This document shows, piece by piece, positions 27,138 through 36,208 of a stretch of 64,000 bases of DNA; position 1 is the first letter of the stretch; every line of letters starts with the position of its first letter. This DNA comes from Herbaspirillum sp. RTI4 (GTDB lineage Bacteria > Pseudomonadota > Gammaproteobacteria > Burkholderiales > Burkholderiaceae_D). The position numbers were made by a program, and so were the translations under genes. Under the pieces are notes generated by a model. It ran no database searches and was not told the origin of the DNA. It saw only the letters and a program-made list of their open reading frames with translations. Location: assembly GCF_034313965.1 (NCBI RefSeq), contig NZ_JAVIWQ010000002.1, forward strand, positions 1,302,001-1,366,000. The letters are read 5' to 3'.

Positions 27138-28334
27138 ATGACCCTAGACGCAATTTTGAATTTTTTATCGCACGGTGTGCTGAACGCCAGCGGTTGGGAA
27201 GTGTTTTTTTATACCTTGGCTGTCACGCACATTACGATTGCGGCGGTCACTATTTACCTGCATCGTTGCCAGGCGCATCGAGCGCTGGATTTGCATGCCA
27301 TTCCTAGCCATTTTTTCCGTTTCTGGTTGTGGTTGACGACCGGCATGGTCACCAAGGAGTGGGCCGCGATTCATCGCAAGCACCACGCCAAATGTGAGAC
27401 CGTGGACGATCCGCACAGCCCGCAAACACGCGGTATCAAGAAGGTATTGCTTGAAGGTGCCGAGCTGTATCGCGCTGAGTCTAAGGTGCCTGAGACGATG
27501 GAGAAATTCGGTCACGGCACACCCGACGATTGGATCGAACATAATTTATATACCAAATATAGCTGGCAGGGTATTGCCGCCTTGTTGATCATTAATCTCA
27601 CTTTGTTTGGCGTCCTCGGTTTGACTGTATGGGCAGTACAAATGATCTGGATTCCGATTACTGCTGCCGGCATTATCAATGGCATCGGTCATTACTGGGG
27701 TTATCGCAACTACGGTTCCAATGACGCTTCTACCAATGTATTTCCAATTGGCATCCTCATTGGCGGCGAAGAGTTGCACAATAATCACCATACTTTCGGG
27801 ACGTCCGCAAAGCTGTCGTCGAAATGGTATGAGTTCGATATTGGCTGGATGTATATCCGCATTCTGGAAACGCTGAAGCTGGCGAAAGTAAAGAAAATTG
27901 CCCCTGAGCCACGTTTTGATCGTCAAAAGCTGGTGGCTGATTTCGATACCTTGCAATCAGTTGTTTCGAATCGCTATGATGTGATGTCGAAATATGCCAA
28001 GTCCTTGAAATCCACCTGGCGTGAAGAACTCGTTCATCTGGCGGAAAAAGCAAAGCTTGAGTCGCGTTTTCTGAAGACGTCCAAAAAACTGTTGCATTGT
28101 GAGCCTGCGAAGCTGGAAGTCGGGCAAAAGCAGCAGTTGACGGAATTGTTTATGCACAGCAAGCCTTTGCAAACGATGCATGAAATGCGCTCTGAATTGA
28201 GCATGTTGTGGGAGCGTTCTACATCCACGCGTGAACAACTGCTGCATCAATTACAGGACTGGTGTGTGCGGGCGGAAGCTTCCGGAATTCGTTCTTTACG
28301 TGAATTCTCACTGCGTTTGCGCAGCTACGCCTGA
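27138..28334 (+). CDS. membrane fatty-acid (acyl-CoA-type) desaturase
   Basis: The 398-residue integral-membrane di-iron enzyme has all three histidine boxes: HRCQAH (42-47), HRKHH (79-83) and HNNHH (214-218), with hydrophobic helices between. This is the delta-9 stearoyl-CoA desaturase type, which inserts a double bond into saturated acyl chains and adjusts membrane fluidity. The C-terminal ~130 residues are a helical, charged extension beyond the minimal enzyme. A terminator follows at 28454. Confidence 0.88.
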   Translation: MTLDAILNFLSHGVLNASGWEVFFYTLAVTHITIAAVTIYLHRCQAHRALDLHAIPSHFFRFWLWLTTGMVTKEWAAIHRKHHAKCETVDDPHSPQTRGIKKVLLEGAELYRAESKVPETMEKFGHGTPDDWIEHNLYTKYSWQGIAALLIINLTLFGVLGLTVWAVQMIWIPITAAGIINGIGHYWGYRNYGSNDASTNVFPIGILIGGEELHNNHHTFGTSAKLSSKWYEFDIGWMYIRILETLKLAKVKKIAPEPRFDRQKLVADFDTLQSVVSNRYDVMSKYAKSLKSTWREELVHLAEKAKLESRFLKTSKKLLHCEPAKLEVGQKQQLTELFMHSKPLQTMHEMRSELSMLWERSTSTREQLLHQLQDWCVRAEASGIRSLREFSLRLRSYA

Positions 28335-28453
28335 GTTGTCTAGTGAGTGAGTTGTCGGTGGCGGGTTCCTTCGACAACCACTTACTGCAGTTTTCCGTGT
28401 ACGGTATTTAAAATTGCTCTGTGTTCCGTTGTGATACTTTCGGAGCATAGATG

Positions 28454-28488
28454 TAAAAATGGCCTCGCTAAGCGAGGCCATTTTTTTT
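28454..28488. terminator. bidirectional terminator between desaturase and rpmG
   Basis: AAATGGCCTCGCT and AGCGAGGCCATTT form a long perfect stem with A's before and eight T's after, between convergent genes. Confidence 0.92.
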
Positions 28489-28501
28489 ACATCAAATGTA
28501 C

Positions 28502-28669
28502 TTATTTGATTTTTGTTTCTTTGTATTCCACATGCTTACGCACCTTAGGGTCGAACTTCATGATCGACATTTTTTCAGGCGTAGTACGCTTGTTTTTTGT
28601 GGTGGTGTAGAAGTGACCCGTGCCAGCGGTCGATTCGAGCTTGATTTTGTCGCGGCCTGATTTAGCCAT
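28502..28669 (-). CDS. rpmG: 50S ribosomal protein L33
   Basis: The 55-residue basic protein begins [20 protein letters not shown] and contains [14 protein letters not shown] and EYKETKIK. This is the cysteine-free (C-) form of L33. It follows rpmB by 22 bp on the minus strand, the common rpmB-rpmG order. Confidence 0.95.
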   Translation of the reverse strand: MAKSGRDKIKLESTAGTGHFYTTTKNKRTTPEKMSIMKFDPKVRKHVEYKETKIK

Positions 28670-28691
28670 GATGCTTCCTTTATTCTGCTAG

Positions 28692-28928
28692 TTAGACTTT
28701 TTCGCCACGAGCACGCATATCGGTCAGCACGGCATCGATGCCGAGTTTGTCGATGATACGCAAGCCGGCGTTGGACAGACGCAGGGAAACCCAGCGATTT
28801 TCCGATTCAACGAAAATGCGACGATTTTGCAAGTTAGGCAAAAAGCGACGCTTGGTTTTGTTATTTGCATGGGAAACATTATTGCCTACCATCGGCTTTT
28901 TCCCAGTGACTTGGCAGACACGTGCCAT
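28692..28928 (-). CDS. rpmB: 50S ribosomal protein L28
   Basis: The 78-residue protein begins [20 protein letters not shown], the L28 signature, and continues with [26 protein letters not shown] precedes ATG. A near-consensus promoter lies at 28970-28998. It is first gene of an rpmB-rpmG unit. Confidence 0.96.
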   Translation of the reverse strand: MARVCQVTGKKPMVGNNVSHANNKTKRRFLPNLQNRRIFVESENRWVSLRLSNAGLRIIDKLGIDAVLTDMRARGEKV

Positions 28929-28969
28929 GAAGTTGCTCCTTAATGATTTCCGAATCTGGAAAAACGTCG

Positions 28970-28998
28970 AGTATATCCAAAAATATTAGATTATTCAA
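28970..28998 (-). promoter_or_regulatory. sigma-70 promoter of rpmB-rpmG
   Basis: Read on the minus strand: TTGAAT (-35, 28993-28998), 17-bp AT-rich spacer, TATACT (-10, 28970-28975). It is about 42 bp upstream of the rpmB start. Confidence 0.75.
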
Positions 28999-29092
28999 GC
29001 ACTTGGGAAAAACAAGTGTGTCTAACGCGTTATTTCAACTCAACAATTTGATTCGGAAAGTGTTTCGCGACCGATCATTAGATGCGGGTCAC

Positions 29093-29785
29093 TCAGAGTT
29101 CGCCATGTTCGGCAAACGAGTAGCAATGTCGGCCTGCAATAACGACGTGATCTAGTACCCGGATCTCCACAAGCGCCAGGGCCTGTTTCAACAGTTGTGT
29201 GAGCGTGAGGTCTGCCGCGCTGGGTGTGGCGATGCCGGAGGGATGATTGTGCGCCAATATGAGTGCGGCCGCATTGTGGGTTAATGCCGATTTAACGATT
29301 TCGCGCGGATAAACGCTGGCATGGGTCAGTGTCCCTCGAAACATTTCTTCCGCAGTAATCAGTCGGTTGCGGACATCCAGAAACAACACCATAAATGACT
29401 CATGCTGCTTACTGCCCAGAAGTAGCTGCAGATAATGCCTGACCGTTTGAGGAGACGTCAGCAATTCCCCTTCTTGCAATTCTTCGCGAAGGGCGCGACG
29501 TGCAAGTTCCATCACTGCTTGCAATTGCGCAAATTTGGCGGGTCCAAGTCCGTGGATTACCAGAAATTCCTTCAGGGATGCAGAAAACATTTTGTTTAAT
29601 GAGCCGAAATGCTGAACCATTTCCCGCGCCAGGTCTACCGCACTCTTACCTGGCACACCCACGCGGAGAAACAGCGCCAGGAGTTCCGAATCGGATAATG
29701 CATCGGCGCCATGCAAGATCAGGCGTTCGCGGGGGCGTTGCTCTTCCGGCCAGTCGGTGATGGCGATGATATCTCTCCGATACAA
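29093..29785 (-). CDS. radC: RadC-family JAB/MPN-domain protein
   Basis: The ~230-residue protein has a helix-hairpin-helix part (about 30-95, [13 protein letters not shown]) and a C-terminal JAB/MPN metalloprotease-like domain with [16 protein letters not shown]. Despite its name, a role in recombination repair is not supported for E. coli RadC; function is open. The start is unusual: relatives begin about [10 protein letters not shown], but here the codon before AITDWP is ATC, with GGAGAG 5 nt upstream of it. The nearest standard start without a long untypical extension is TTG at 29785, which I used. It is divergent from fkpB. Confidence 0.85.
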   Translation of the reverse strand: MYRRDIIAITDWPEEQRPRERLILHGADALSDSELLALFLRVGVPGKSAVDLAREMVQHFGSLNKMFSASLKEFLVIHGLGPAKFAQLQAVMELARRALREELQEGELLTSPQTVRHYLQLLLGSKQHESFMVLFLDVRNRLITAEEMFRGTLTHASVYPREIVKSALTHNAAALILAHNHPSGIATPSAADLTLTQLLKQALALVEIRVLDHVVIAGRHCYSFAEHGEL

Positions 29786-29869
29786 AGTGGTTTCATGCCT
29801 TGCCGAAAACGAACCCGTTCCGGCAAGGTGGCTTACAATAAAGGCTTCTCGATTACGCCACAACTTTCC

Positions 29870-30325
29870 ATGTCCGATATTTCCGCTCTTCTCGTTACAG
29901 CCGATGCGCATCTCACTTTGCATTACCGACTAGCCACTGCTGACGGCGATAATATTGTCAGTACATTCGAAGATAAACCTGCGACGCTGCAAATCGGCGG
30001 CGGTCAGCTGGCTCCTTTTCTGGAAACCTGTCTGTTGGGATTGCCAGACGGCGCGCATCAGACATTTGAATTGACGCCTGAGCAAGCCTTCGGTGCGCGC
30101 AACCCGGATTTGCTGCAACGGGTTTCATTGACTACCTTGCGCGAAAATTCACAAGTCGGAGAAAACTACCGGATCGGTGATGTCGTTGATTTTGCCGCGC
30201 CAGGTGGCGGTCGTTTTGCTGGCGTGTTACGTGAAATCGACGCTGATGGCGCATTGTTCGACTTCAATCATCCGCTGGCAGGACAGATGGTGAAATTTGA
30301 AGTCAAGATCGTCGGAATTTTGTGA
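29870..30325 (+). CDS. fkpB: FKBP-type peptidyl-prolyl cis-trans isomerase (SlpA/FkpB-like)
   Basis: The 151-residue cytoplasmic protein has the FKBP core interrupted by an insert-in-flap domain. [17 protein letters not shown] and [20 protein letters not shown] are typical of SlpA/FkpB chaperone-isomerases. ATG at 29870 is preferred over an earlier in-frame start, which would overlap the divergent radC start. The gene lies directly before ispH, as in E. coli. Confidence 0.9.
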   Translation: MSDISALLVTADAHLTLHYRLATADGDNIVSTFEDKPATLQIGGGQLAPFLETCLLGLPDGAHQTFELTPEQAFGARNPDLLQRVSLTTLRENSQVGENYRIGDVVDFAAPGGGRFAGVLREIDADGALFDFNHPLAGQMVKFEVKIVGIL

Positions 30326-30336
30326 GCGAGATCAGC

Positions 30337-31296
30337 ATGACTCATCCAGAGCAACTCGAAGTATTGTTAGCGCAACCGCGCGGGTTTTGCGCCGGCGTAG
30401 ATCGCGCTATCGAAATTGTCGAGCGTGCGATCCAACAATTCGGAGCGCCGATCTACGTGCGTCACGAAATCGTGCATAACGCCTATGTTGTGCGGGATTT
30501 GCGCACCAAAGGAGCGATTTTTATTGAGGAGCTGCAGGACGTCCCGCCAGGAAATACTGTCATCTTTTCCGCGCACGGTGTTTCCCGGGCAGTTCAGGAT
30601 GAGGCAGTTCAGCGCGGACTGACGGTGTTTGACGCGACGTGTCCGTTAGTGACCAAGGTACACATGGAGGTCGCAAAAATGCGTCGCGAAGGACGCGATA
30701 TCGTGATGATTGGTCATGAAGGGCATCCGGAAGTAGAGGGTACGATGGGGCAAACCGATGGTGGCATGCACCTGGTCGAAACGGTCGACGATGTCGCGCG
30801 GTTGCAGGTGGGCAATGCAGAAATGCTCGCTTACGTGTCGCAAACAACGCTTTCTGTTGATGATACGGCGGAGATTATTGCCGCACTCAAAAATCGTTTT
30901 CCCTTGATCGTTGAGCCCAAAAAGGGAGACATTTGTTATGCCACGACCAACCGGCAGGAAGCCGTTAAATTCATGGCGCCACAATCGGATCTGGTTATCG
31001 TAGTGGGTAGTTCCAATAGCTCCAATTCCAATCGCTTGCGAGAAGTCGCCGAAAAAATGGGAGTTCCTGCGCATATGGTCGACAATGCGACTGAAATAGA
31101 TCCAGCCTGGCTTAAAAACAAACTACGCATCGGTGTGAGCGCGAGCGCATCCACACCTGAAATATTGGTGCAGGCAGTCATTGAGCGACTCAAGGAGTTG
31201 GGTGTAAAAAGCGTGCGCGCGCTCGATGGCCGTGAGGAAAGCGTCAGTTTCCCTATGCCCAAGGGACTCAGCGGCGTCAAGCCTGATCAGGTGTGA
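30337..31296 (+). CDS. ispH: 4-hydroxy-3-methylbut-2-enyl diphosphate reductase
   Basis: The ~319-residue [4Fe-4S] enzyme performs the last step of the MEP isoprenoid pathway, making IPP and DMAPP. The three cluster cysteines are C18 ([11 protein letters not shown]), C102 (FDATCPLV) and C200 (GDICYATTN). [10 protein letters not shown] and SAHGVS carry substrate-binding histidines. A GTG at 30322 overlaps the fkpB stop by 4 bp and is an alternative start adding five residues. Probably co-transcribed with fkpB. Confidence 0.95.
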   Translation: MTHPEQLEVLLAQPRGFCAGVDRAIEIVERAIQQFGAPIYVRHEIVHNAYVVRDLRTKGAIFIEELQDVPPGNTVIFSAHGVSRAVQDEAVQRGLTVFDATCPLVTKVHMEVAKMRREGRDIVMIGHEGHPEVEGTMGQTDGGMHLVETVDDVARLQVGNAEMLAYVSQTTLSVDDTAEIIAALKNRFPLIVEPKKGDICYATTNRQEAVKFMAPQSDLVIVVGSSNSSNSNRLREVAEKMGVPAHMVDNATEIDPAWLKNKLRIGVSASASTPEILVQAVIERLKELGVKSVRALDGREESVSFPMPKGLSGVKPDQV

Positions 31297-31312
31297 CGTT
31301 AACGTAAAAAGA

Positions 31313-31340
31313 TTGCATGTCGTAACGGCTTCGGTATAAT
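31313..31340 (+). promoter_or_regulatory. sigma-70 promoter of the livHMGF leader
   Basis: TTGCAT (31313-31318) and a perfect TATAAT (31335-31340) are 16 bp apart, beginning 16 bp after the ispH stop codon. The predicted start near 31347 gives a ~375-nt leader ahead of livH. Confidence 0.75.
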
Positions 31341-31506
31341 CCGGCCGCTAGTAAGCTGGCAAACTGCTTCACGAGAGCAGTTGCGGGATTCAATGACATC
31401 CGAGGTAACACGACATTGTTCCGTGTGCGTTCATTCGCCACAATGCCGCCGTCAGCTACGCCGTTCGACAGCCTATGTTGACTGAATACCGAAAAGGAAT
31501 TTCGTT

Positions 31507-31581
31507 ATGCGGATTTTTCTGATTGTCTTTACCTTTCCGCAGCCATTAAACTGCGCGTCAGTTGTGTACCTCCCCAAATAG
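31507..31581 (+). CDS. putative leader peptide of livHMGF
   Basis: A 24-codon ORF with AAGGA 8 nt before ATG. Eight of its 24 residues are Ile, Leu or Val, with I-F-L-I-V at codons 3-7 and V-V near the end (codons 19-20). It ends at TAG 31579-31581, 16 nt before a terminator hairpin. Its composition, placement and distance to the hairpin match peptides that sense charged branched-chain tRNA in ilv attenuators. It was recognised from sequence only; no homologue can be checked here. Confidence 0.55.
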   Translation: MRIFLIVFTFPQPLNCASVVYLPK

Positions 31582-31635
31582 AATTGATCCGACCGCAACG
31601 GCATCTCTGACAGAGTCAGGGAGGCCGTTTTTATT
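31508..31635 (+). promoter_or_regulatory. candidate transcription attenuator ahead of livH
   Basis: Three mutually coherent pairings are visible. TGCGGA (31508-31513) with TCCGCA (31536-31541) forms an early stem inside the leader ORF. CCTCCC (31569-31574), in the last codons of that ORF, pairs with GGGAGG (31619-31624) as antiterminator. The latter belongs to the 3' arm of the terminator (31597-31635). A ribosome stalled on codons 3-7 would leave CCTCCC free; one reaching the stop codon would cover it. Confidence 0.5.
31597..31635 (+). terminator. intrinsic terminator in the liv leader
   Basis: ACGGC-A-TCTCTGAC and GTCAGGGA-G-GCCGT pair along their length (one G-T pair, one internal mismatch) around an AGA loop and run into TTTTATT. 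It lies 89 bp before livH. Confidence 0.8.
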
Positions 31636-31723
31636 ATCGGGAACGGTTTTTGCTGTGCTTTTGTGATGCCCGAGAATTTTGCGGGACATACCGACAATCT
31701 GGTTTTGACTTAAAAGGCTGCAC

Positions 31724-32653
31724 ATGGATATTTTTCTCCAACAATTGATCAATGGGCTCGTGCTTGGCAGCATGTATGCGCTGGTGGCACTGGGTTACAC
31801 GATGGTCTATGGCGTGTTGAACCTGATCAATTTTGCGCACGGCGATGTGCTAATGCTCGGAGCCATGGTCGGACTGAGTCTGTTGCGACTATTGCAAACG
31901 CATGCGCCGCATCTGCCAGGCATTGTGCAACTGGTCATTGCGATTCTGGGTGCCATCCCCGTGTGTATTGCCATCAGCCTGATTATCGAACGGGTTGCCT
32001 ATCGGCCCTTGCGCAATGCACCGCGTCTCGCGCCGCTGATTACCGCGATCGGGATATCCATTTTGCTGCAAACGCTGGCAATGATGATCTGGGGCCGTAG
32101 TCCCGTTTCCTTCCCGCAAGTGATGCCGTCCGAACCAATACATATCGGTGGCGCACTGATTTCGCCAACCCAGGTAATGCTGCTGGTGCTGGCGGTGGTC
32201 GCCATGGCTGGTCTGGTGCTGATGGTGGAAAAAACGAAAATGGGACGTGCCATGCGCGCCACTGCCGAGAACCCGCGGGTAGCCTCGCTGATGGGCGTGG
32301 ACTCCAATCGCGTGATCGTCGTCACTTTCGCCATTGGTGCGGGTTTGGCAGCACTGGCGGGTGTCATGTGGGCCGCAAATTATTCCACGGCACAGTTTGC
32401 GATGGGCTTTGTGCCGGGGTTGAAAGCATTTTCGGCGGCAGTCCTCGGCGGCATCGGCAATATCTACGGCGCGATGCTAGGTGGCATCCTTCTGGGAATT
32501 ATAGAAAGTCTGGGTGCCGGTTATATCGGCGACCTGACAGGGGACTTTTTGGGCAGCAATTACCAGGATATTTTTGCGTTCGTGGTGCTGATCATTGTCT
32601 TGACCTTACGTCCATCCGGCATCATGGGTGAACGTGTTGCCGACCGCGCCTGA
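31724..32653 (+). CDS. livH: branched-chain amino acid ABC transporter permease LivH
   Basis: The 309-residue inner-membrane permease has eight or so helices. It starts MDIFLQQLINGLVLGSMYAL and contains GYTMVYGVLNLINFAHGDV, characteristic of LivH. It pairs with LivM. It is first gene of livHMGF; the periplasmic binding protein (LivJ/K) is not in this window. It sits behind the attenuator-like leader. Confidence 0.93.
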   Translation: MDIFLQQLINGLVLGSMYALVALGYTMVYGVLNLINFAHGDVLMLGAMVGLSLLRLLQTHAPHLPGIVQLVIAILGAIPVCIAISLIIERVAYRPLRNAPRLAPLITAIGISILLQTLAMMIWGRSPVSFPQVMPSEPIHIGGALISPTQVMLLVLAVVAMAGLVLMVEKTKMGRAMRATAENPRVASLMGVDSNRVIVVTFAIGAGLAALAGVMWAANYSTAQFAMGFVPGLKAFSAAVLGGIGNIYGAMLGGILLGIIESLGAGYIGDLTGDFLGSNYQDIFAFVVLIIVLTLRPSGIMGERVADRA

Positions 32654-32703
32654 CCTTTCGGGTCCATCAGTATCCAACCTCGCACCCAGAGAAAGCTCGC
32701 ACC

Positions 32704-33921
32704 ATGTCCCTGCTTACCTTCGATCGGCAACGCCATCCGCGTCGCACCACAATCAGCTGCCTGTTGTTGCTGGCGCTATTGCTCAGTTTTCCTTTTGTTG
32801 TCAGCCAGTTTGGTAATTCCTGGGTGCGCATTATGGATGTCGCACTGCTCTATATCATGTTGGCGTTAGGACTCAATGTCGTTGTTGGTTTTGCCGGCTT
32901 GCTGGATCTTGGCTATATCGCTTTTTATGCAATCGGCGCTTACACAACCGCGTTATTGGCATCGCCGCAATTCGCCAGCGTACTGGAGTCCTTCGTCAAT
33001 ACCTACCCTGCACTAGGGGAATTCCTGGTCATGGTGTGCGGCCCCGATATCACGCAAAACGGCATTCATCTTTCACTGTGGGTGATTGTGCCGCTATCGG
33101 CCGCTGTCGCCGGACTTTTCGGTGCATTGCTGGGCGCGCCGACCTTAAAGCTCCGCGGTGATTACCTGGCCATTGTGACGTTGGGGTTCGGTGAAATCAT
33201 CCGAATTTTCATGAACAACCTGAATGCGCCCGTCAATATCACCAACGGTCCTCAGGGTATAAACCTGATCGATCCGATTCGTATATTTGGCGTGTCGCTG
33301 GCAGGTGAGCCTGGCAGCGGTTCTATCGTCAAGGTGTTCGGGATGGGGATGCCTTCCGTGAACGCCTACTACTTTCTGTTTCTGGCACTTTGCATCGCGA
33401 TCGTGTTTATCTCGGCGCGATTACATCACTCCCGTCTCGGGCGGGCATGGATCGCGATTCGGGAAGATGAAATCGCGGCCAAAGCGATGGGGATCAACAC
33501 GCGCAATGTCAAGCTGTTGGCTTTTGCAATGGGGGCGTCTTTTGGCGGAGTGGCCGGCGCCATGTTTGCGTCGTTTCAGGGCTTCGTCTCACCGGAATCA
33601 TTTTCACTGACCGAGTCGATTGCCGTACTGGCAATGGTCGTATTAGGTGGTATTGGTCATATCCCTGGAGTGGTACTCGGGGGCATCATCCTGGCGGCAT
33701 TGCCGGAAGTATTGCGCCATGTGGTGGAGCCGTTGCAAATGAGTTTGTTCGGCGCAGTGCTGATCGATGCCGAGGTGTTGCGCCAGTTGCTGTATGGTCT
33801 GGCAATGGTACTCATCATGTTGACCCGTCCTGCAGGATTATGGCCGGCGCCACGCCATGAGGACCGGCCAGAAGCGGAACATCCGCATTCTGACGACGCG
33901 GCAGGCATCGTTAAAGTCTAG
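32704..33921 (+). CDS. livM: branched-chain amino acid ABC transporter permease LivM
   Basis: The 405-residue second permease has helices throughout and the LivM family core GLNVVVGFAGLLDLGYIAFYAIGA (quoted in part: LLDLGYIAFYAIGAY) and the coupling loop GRAWIAIREDEIAAKAMGIN. It follows livH after 50 bp. The polar C-terminal tail (about 380-405) is rich in H, E and D. Confidence 0.92.
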   Translation: MSLLTFDRQRHPRRTTISCLLLLALLLSFPFVVSQFGNSWVRIMDVALLYIMLALGLNVVVGFAGLLDLGYIAFYAIGAYTTALLASPQFASVLESFVNTYPALGEFLVMVCGPDITQNGIHLSLWVIVPLSAAVAGLFGALLGAPTLKLRGDYLAIVTLGFGEIIRIFMNNLNAPVNITNGPQGINLIDPIRIFGVSLAGEPGSGSIVKVFGMGMPSVNAYYFLFLALCIAIVFISARLHHSRLGRAWIAIREDEIAAKAMGINTRNVKLLAFAMGASFGGVAGAMFASFQGFVSPESFSLTESIAVLAMVVLGGIGHIPGVVLGGIILAALPEVLRHVVEPLQMSLFGAVLIDAEVLRQLLYGLAMVLIMLTRPAGLWPAPRHEDRPEAEHPHSDDAAGIVKV

Positions 33922-33968
33922 CCGCAACAGCGGAATAAATTCAATCCGAAAAAGACAGCAGGGACAAC

Positions 33969-34781
33969 ATGAGCAAGCAAGAAATGACTCAACAGCCGAA
34001 TCAACAGTCGGCAACGCCGATATTGCTGAATATAGCCGACGTCAGCAAACGGTTCGGTGGATTGCAAGCCTTATCCGGTGTCAGTCTGCAAATCAGGCAA
34101 GGCCAGATTTACGGTTTGATTGGCCCGAACGGTGCAGGCAAGACGACATTTTTCAACGTCATTACCGGCCTTTATCAGCCCGACAGTGGCAGTTTTGAGC
34201 TGGCGGGAAAGCCCTATTCGCCGAGCGCGCCGCATCGCGTGGCGCAAGCGGGCATTGCCCGGACTTTCCAGAATATTCGTTTGTTTGGCGATATGAGCGT
34301 CCTGGAAAACGTCATGGTCGGTTGCCATGTCCGAACCCGACAAAATGTTTTCGGTGCAATTTTCCGGCATAAGGCGGCAAGGGTCGAGGAGGCGGCGATC
34401 ATGAAAAAATCGCAGCAATTACTGGAGTTTGTTGGCTTGGCAAGCATGGGTGGACGTACTGCGCGGCATTTGTCGTATGGCGATCAGCGTCGTCTTGAAA
34501 TTGCCAGAGCGTTGGCAACCGAGCCTCAATTACTGGCGCTGGACGAACCAGCAGCCGGTATGAACGCCACTGAAAAAGTCGCCTTGCGCGAATTGCTCGT
34601 GAAAATTCAGGCGGACGGAAAGACGATTCTTTTGATTGAACACGATGTCAAATTGATGATGGGTTTGTGCGACCGTCTGACCGTGCTTGATTATGGCAAA
34701 CCTATTGCGGAGGGCTTGCCCGCCGAGCTGCAGAAAAATCCCGCTGTTATCGAAGCCTATCTCGGTAGCGGCAGTCACTAA
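33969..34781 (+). CDS. livG: branched-chain amino acid ABC transporter ATP-binding protein LivG
   Basis: The 270-residue ABC ATPase has Walker A GPNGAGKTT, the LivG-type GIARTFQNIRLFGDMSVLENV segment (in part TFQNIRLFGDMSVLENV), the signature LSYGDQRRLEIARAL and Walker B LLALDEPAAGMN. SYGDQ in place of SGGQ is the usual LivG form. It energises LivHM together with LivF, 17 bp downstream. Confidence 0.93.
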   Translation: MSKQEMTQQPNQQSATPILLNIADVSKRFGGLQALSGVSLQIRQGQIYGLIGPNGAGKTTFFNVITGLYQPDSGSFELAGKPYSPSAPHRVAQAGIARTFQNIRLFGDMSVLENVMVGCHVRTRQNVFGAIFRHKAARVEEAAIMKKSQQLLEFVGLASMGGRTARHLSYGDQRRLEIARALATEPQLLALDEPAAGMNATEKVALRELLVKIQADGKTILLIEHDVKLMMGLCDRLTVLDYGKPIAEGLPAELQKNPAVIEAYLGSGSH

Positions 34782-34798
34782 GCGATCGGCGATTAAAC

Positions 34799-35581
34799 AT
34801 GACTCTCTCTTCCCCTGTTTCCCACCTTGATTCGGCATCGAACGATGCTTCGATTGCGGCACCGACCCTGTTGAAAATCAACCAGCTCAGCGTTGCCTAT
34901 GGCGGTATCAAGGCAGTCAAGGGCATCGACCTTGAAGTACGTGAGGGTGAGCTGGTGACCCTGATCGGCGCCAATGGCGCTGGTAAAACCACTACGCTCA
35001 AGGCAATTACCGGCACGCTCCCTGATTGCCGGGTAAGCGGTCATATTGATTACCTTGGCGTTAGCCTGAAAGGGCGAACTGCTTTTGCATTGGTACAGCA
35101 GAAGCTGGCTATGGTCCCCGAGGGACGCGGCGTATTTACCCGCATGAGTATCCGCGAAAACTTGATGATAGGTGCCTACACCAGCACCGACAAACATCAG
35201 GTTGAAAATGATATTGACTACTGGTTTTCAGTTTTCCCTCGCCTGAAGGAAAGATCGTCGCAAATGGCGGGTACCTTATCGGGTGGCGAACAGCAAATGC
35301 TGGCAATGGCGCGCGCCTTGATGAGTCATCCGCGTCTGCTGCTGCTGGATGAGCCGTCGATGGGACTGTCTCCCATCATGGTAGAGAAAATATTTGAAGT
35401 GATTCGCAACGTGTCGGCGCAGGGAGTCACGATCCTACTGGTCGAGCAAAACGCCAAGCTGGCGTTGGAAGCTGCACATCGCTGCTACGTGATGGAGTCG
35501 GGTTTGATCACCATGCAAGGCCAAGCCAGCGAGATGTTGAATGATCCCCGAATAAAGGCAGCCTATTTGGGCGAGAGCTAA
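34799..35581 (+). CDS. livF: branched-chain amino acid ABC transporter ATP-binding protein LivF
   Basis: The 260-residue second ATPase has Walker A GANGAGKTT, the LivF marker MVPEGRGVFTRMSIRENLMI, the signature LSGGEQQMLAMARAL and Walker B LLLLDEPSMGLSP. It has an N-terminal extension of about 23 residues before the ABC core. It is the last gene of the operon. The frame after its TAA stays open for about 60 more codons (serine-rich), noted separately. Confidence 0.93.
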   Translation: MTLSSPVSHLDSASNDASIAAPTLLKINQLSVAYGGIKAVKGIDLEVREGELVTLIGANGAGKTTTLKAITGTLPDCRVSGHIDYLGVSLKGRTAFALVQQKLAMVPEGRGVFTRMSIRENLMIGAYTSTDKHQVENDIDYWFSVFPRLKERSSQMAGTLSGGEQQMLAMARALMSHPRLLLLDEPSMGLSPIMVEKIFEVIRNVSAQGVTILLVEQNAKLALEAAHRCYVMESGLITMQGQASEMLNDPRIKAAYLGES

Positions 35582-36208
35582 CAGGTCTGGGCGGCTAAAT
35601 CGTCGTCCTCGTCCTTGTCCTCTTCGTATTCTTCGTATTCTTCGTCCTCTTCGTCCCGCTACGACGCCTTGTTGCGCCTAGGCACACCGCCTGACGCGCG
35701 TTCGCACTCGCAAATCGAACGTGAACACACCCTGGAGCAACGACTCATTGACCCAACACGCTGTTGTTGGAAGCCCATTCAGTAGATCGCTTCGCAAAAG
35801 AGCGTGTGAAATGGGTCGGATATTCCCCTCTGCGTTTTCTCCATTTCCCATGTCTCTGCGATAAATTCGGCTCCCATTGATGGATTTCGGATCAACTCCT
35901 ACGGCAAATGAATACCCTTGTTTCTGCTTGTCCTACAAGGTAATCAGGCGCATTCCTATGTCGCAATCTCTGGTTGGCCGATAAAATCAAACTCAATGAA
36001 TCAGATCTAAAAGGTTCACGGATTTATTTGCCGCGCGCTGACGCTCACATCGCTTTGCTTCTAGTGATTATTTATCGAAGCGAATCAAAGAGATTTGCTC
36101 AAGTGAAGCTGAGATACAGCGTGCCAAGCAGCGATATCCAATGGCTCTGGTGACGAAATGCCAAAGAATACGGGTCCCATTCCCATGATGCAATTGAAAG
36201 GAAACACA
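35582..36208. other. 627-bp gap after livF
   Basis: I see no confident gene. The first 180 bp, in the livF frame after its stop, read as an open serine-codon-rich tract then RYDALLRLGTPPDARSHSQ and a further ~23 codons to a TAG near 35782; there is no ATG or GTG in that stretch, so it may be a gene remnant or chance. The first part carries a 9-bp cttcgtatt-type repeat. The remainder is AT-richer, with the ribosome site AAAGGAAA of the DUF883 gene at its end. Confidence 0.4.
35605..35660 (+). repeat. low-complexity tcg/tcc-rich repeat after livF
   Basis: Repeats based on cgtcctcgt and ttcgtattc (9 bp) run for about 55 bp, starting some 25 bp after the livF stop. In the livF frame they encode mostly serine with some leucine and tyrosine. 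Confidence 0.6.
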
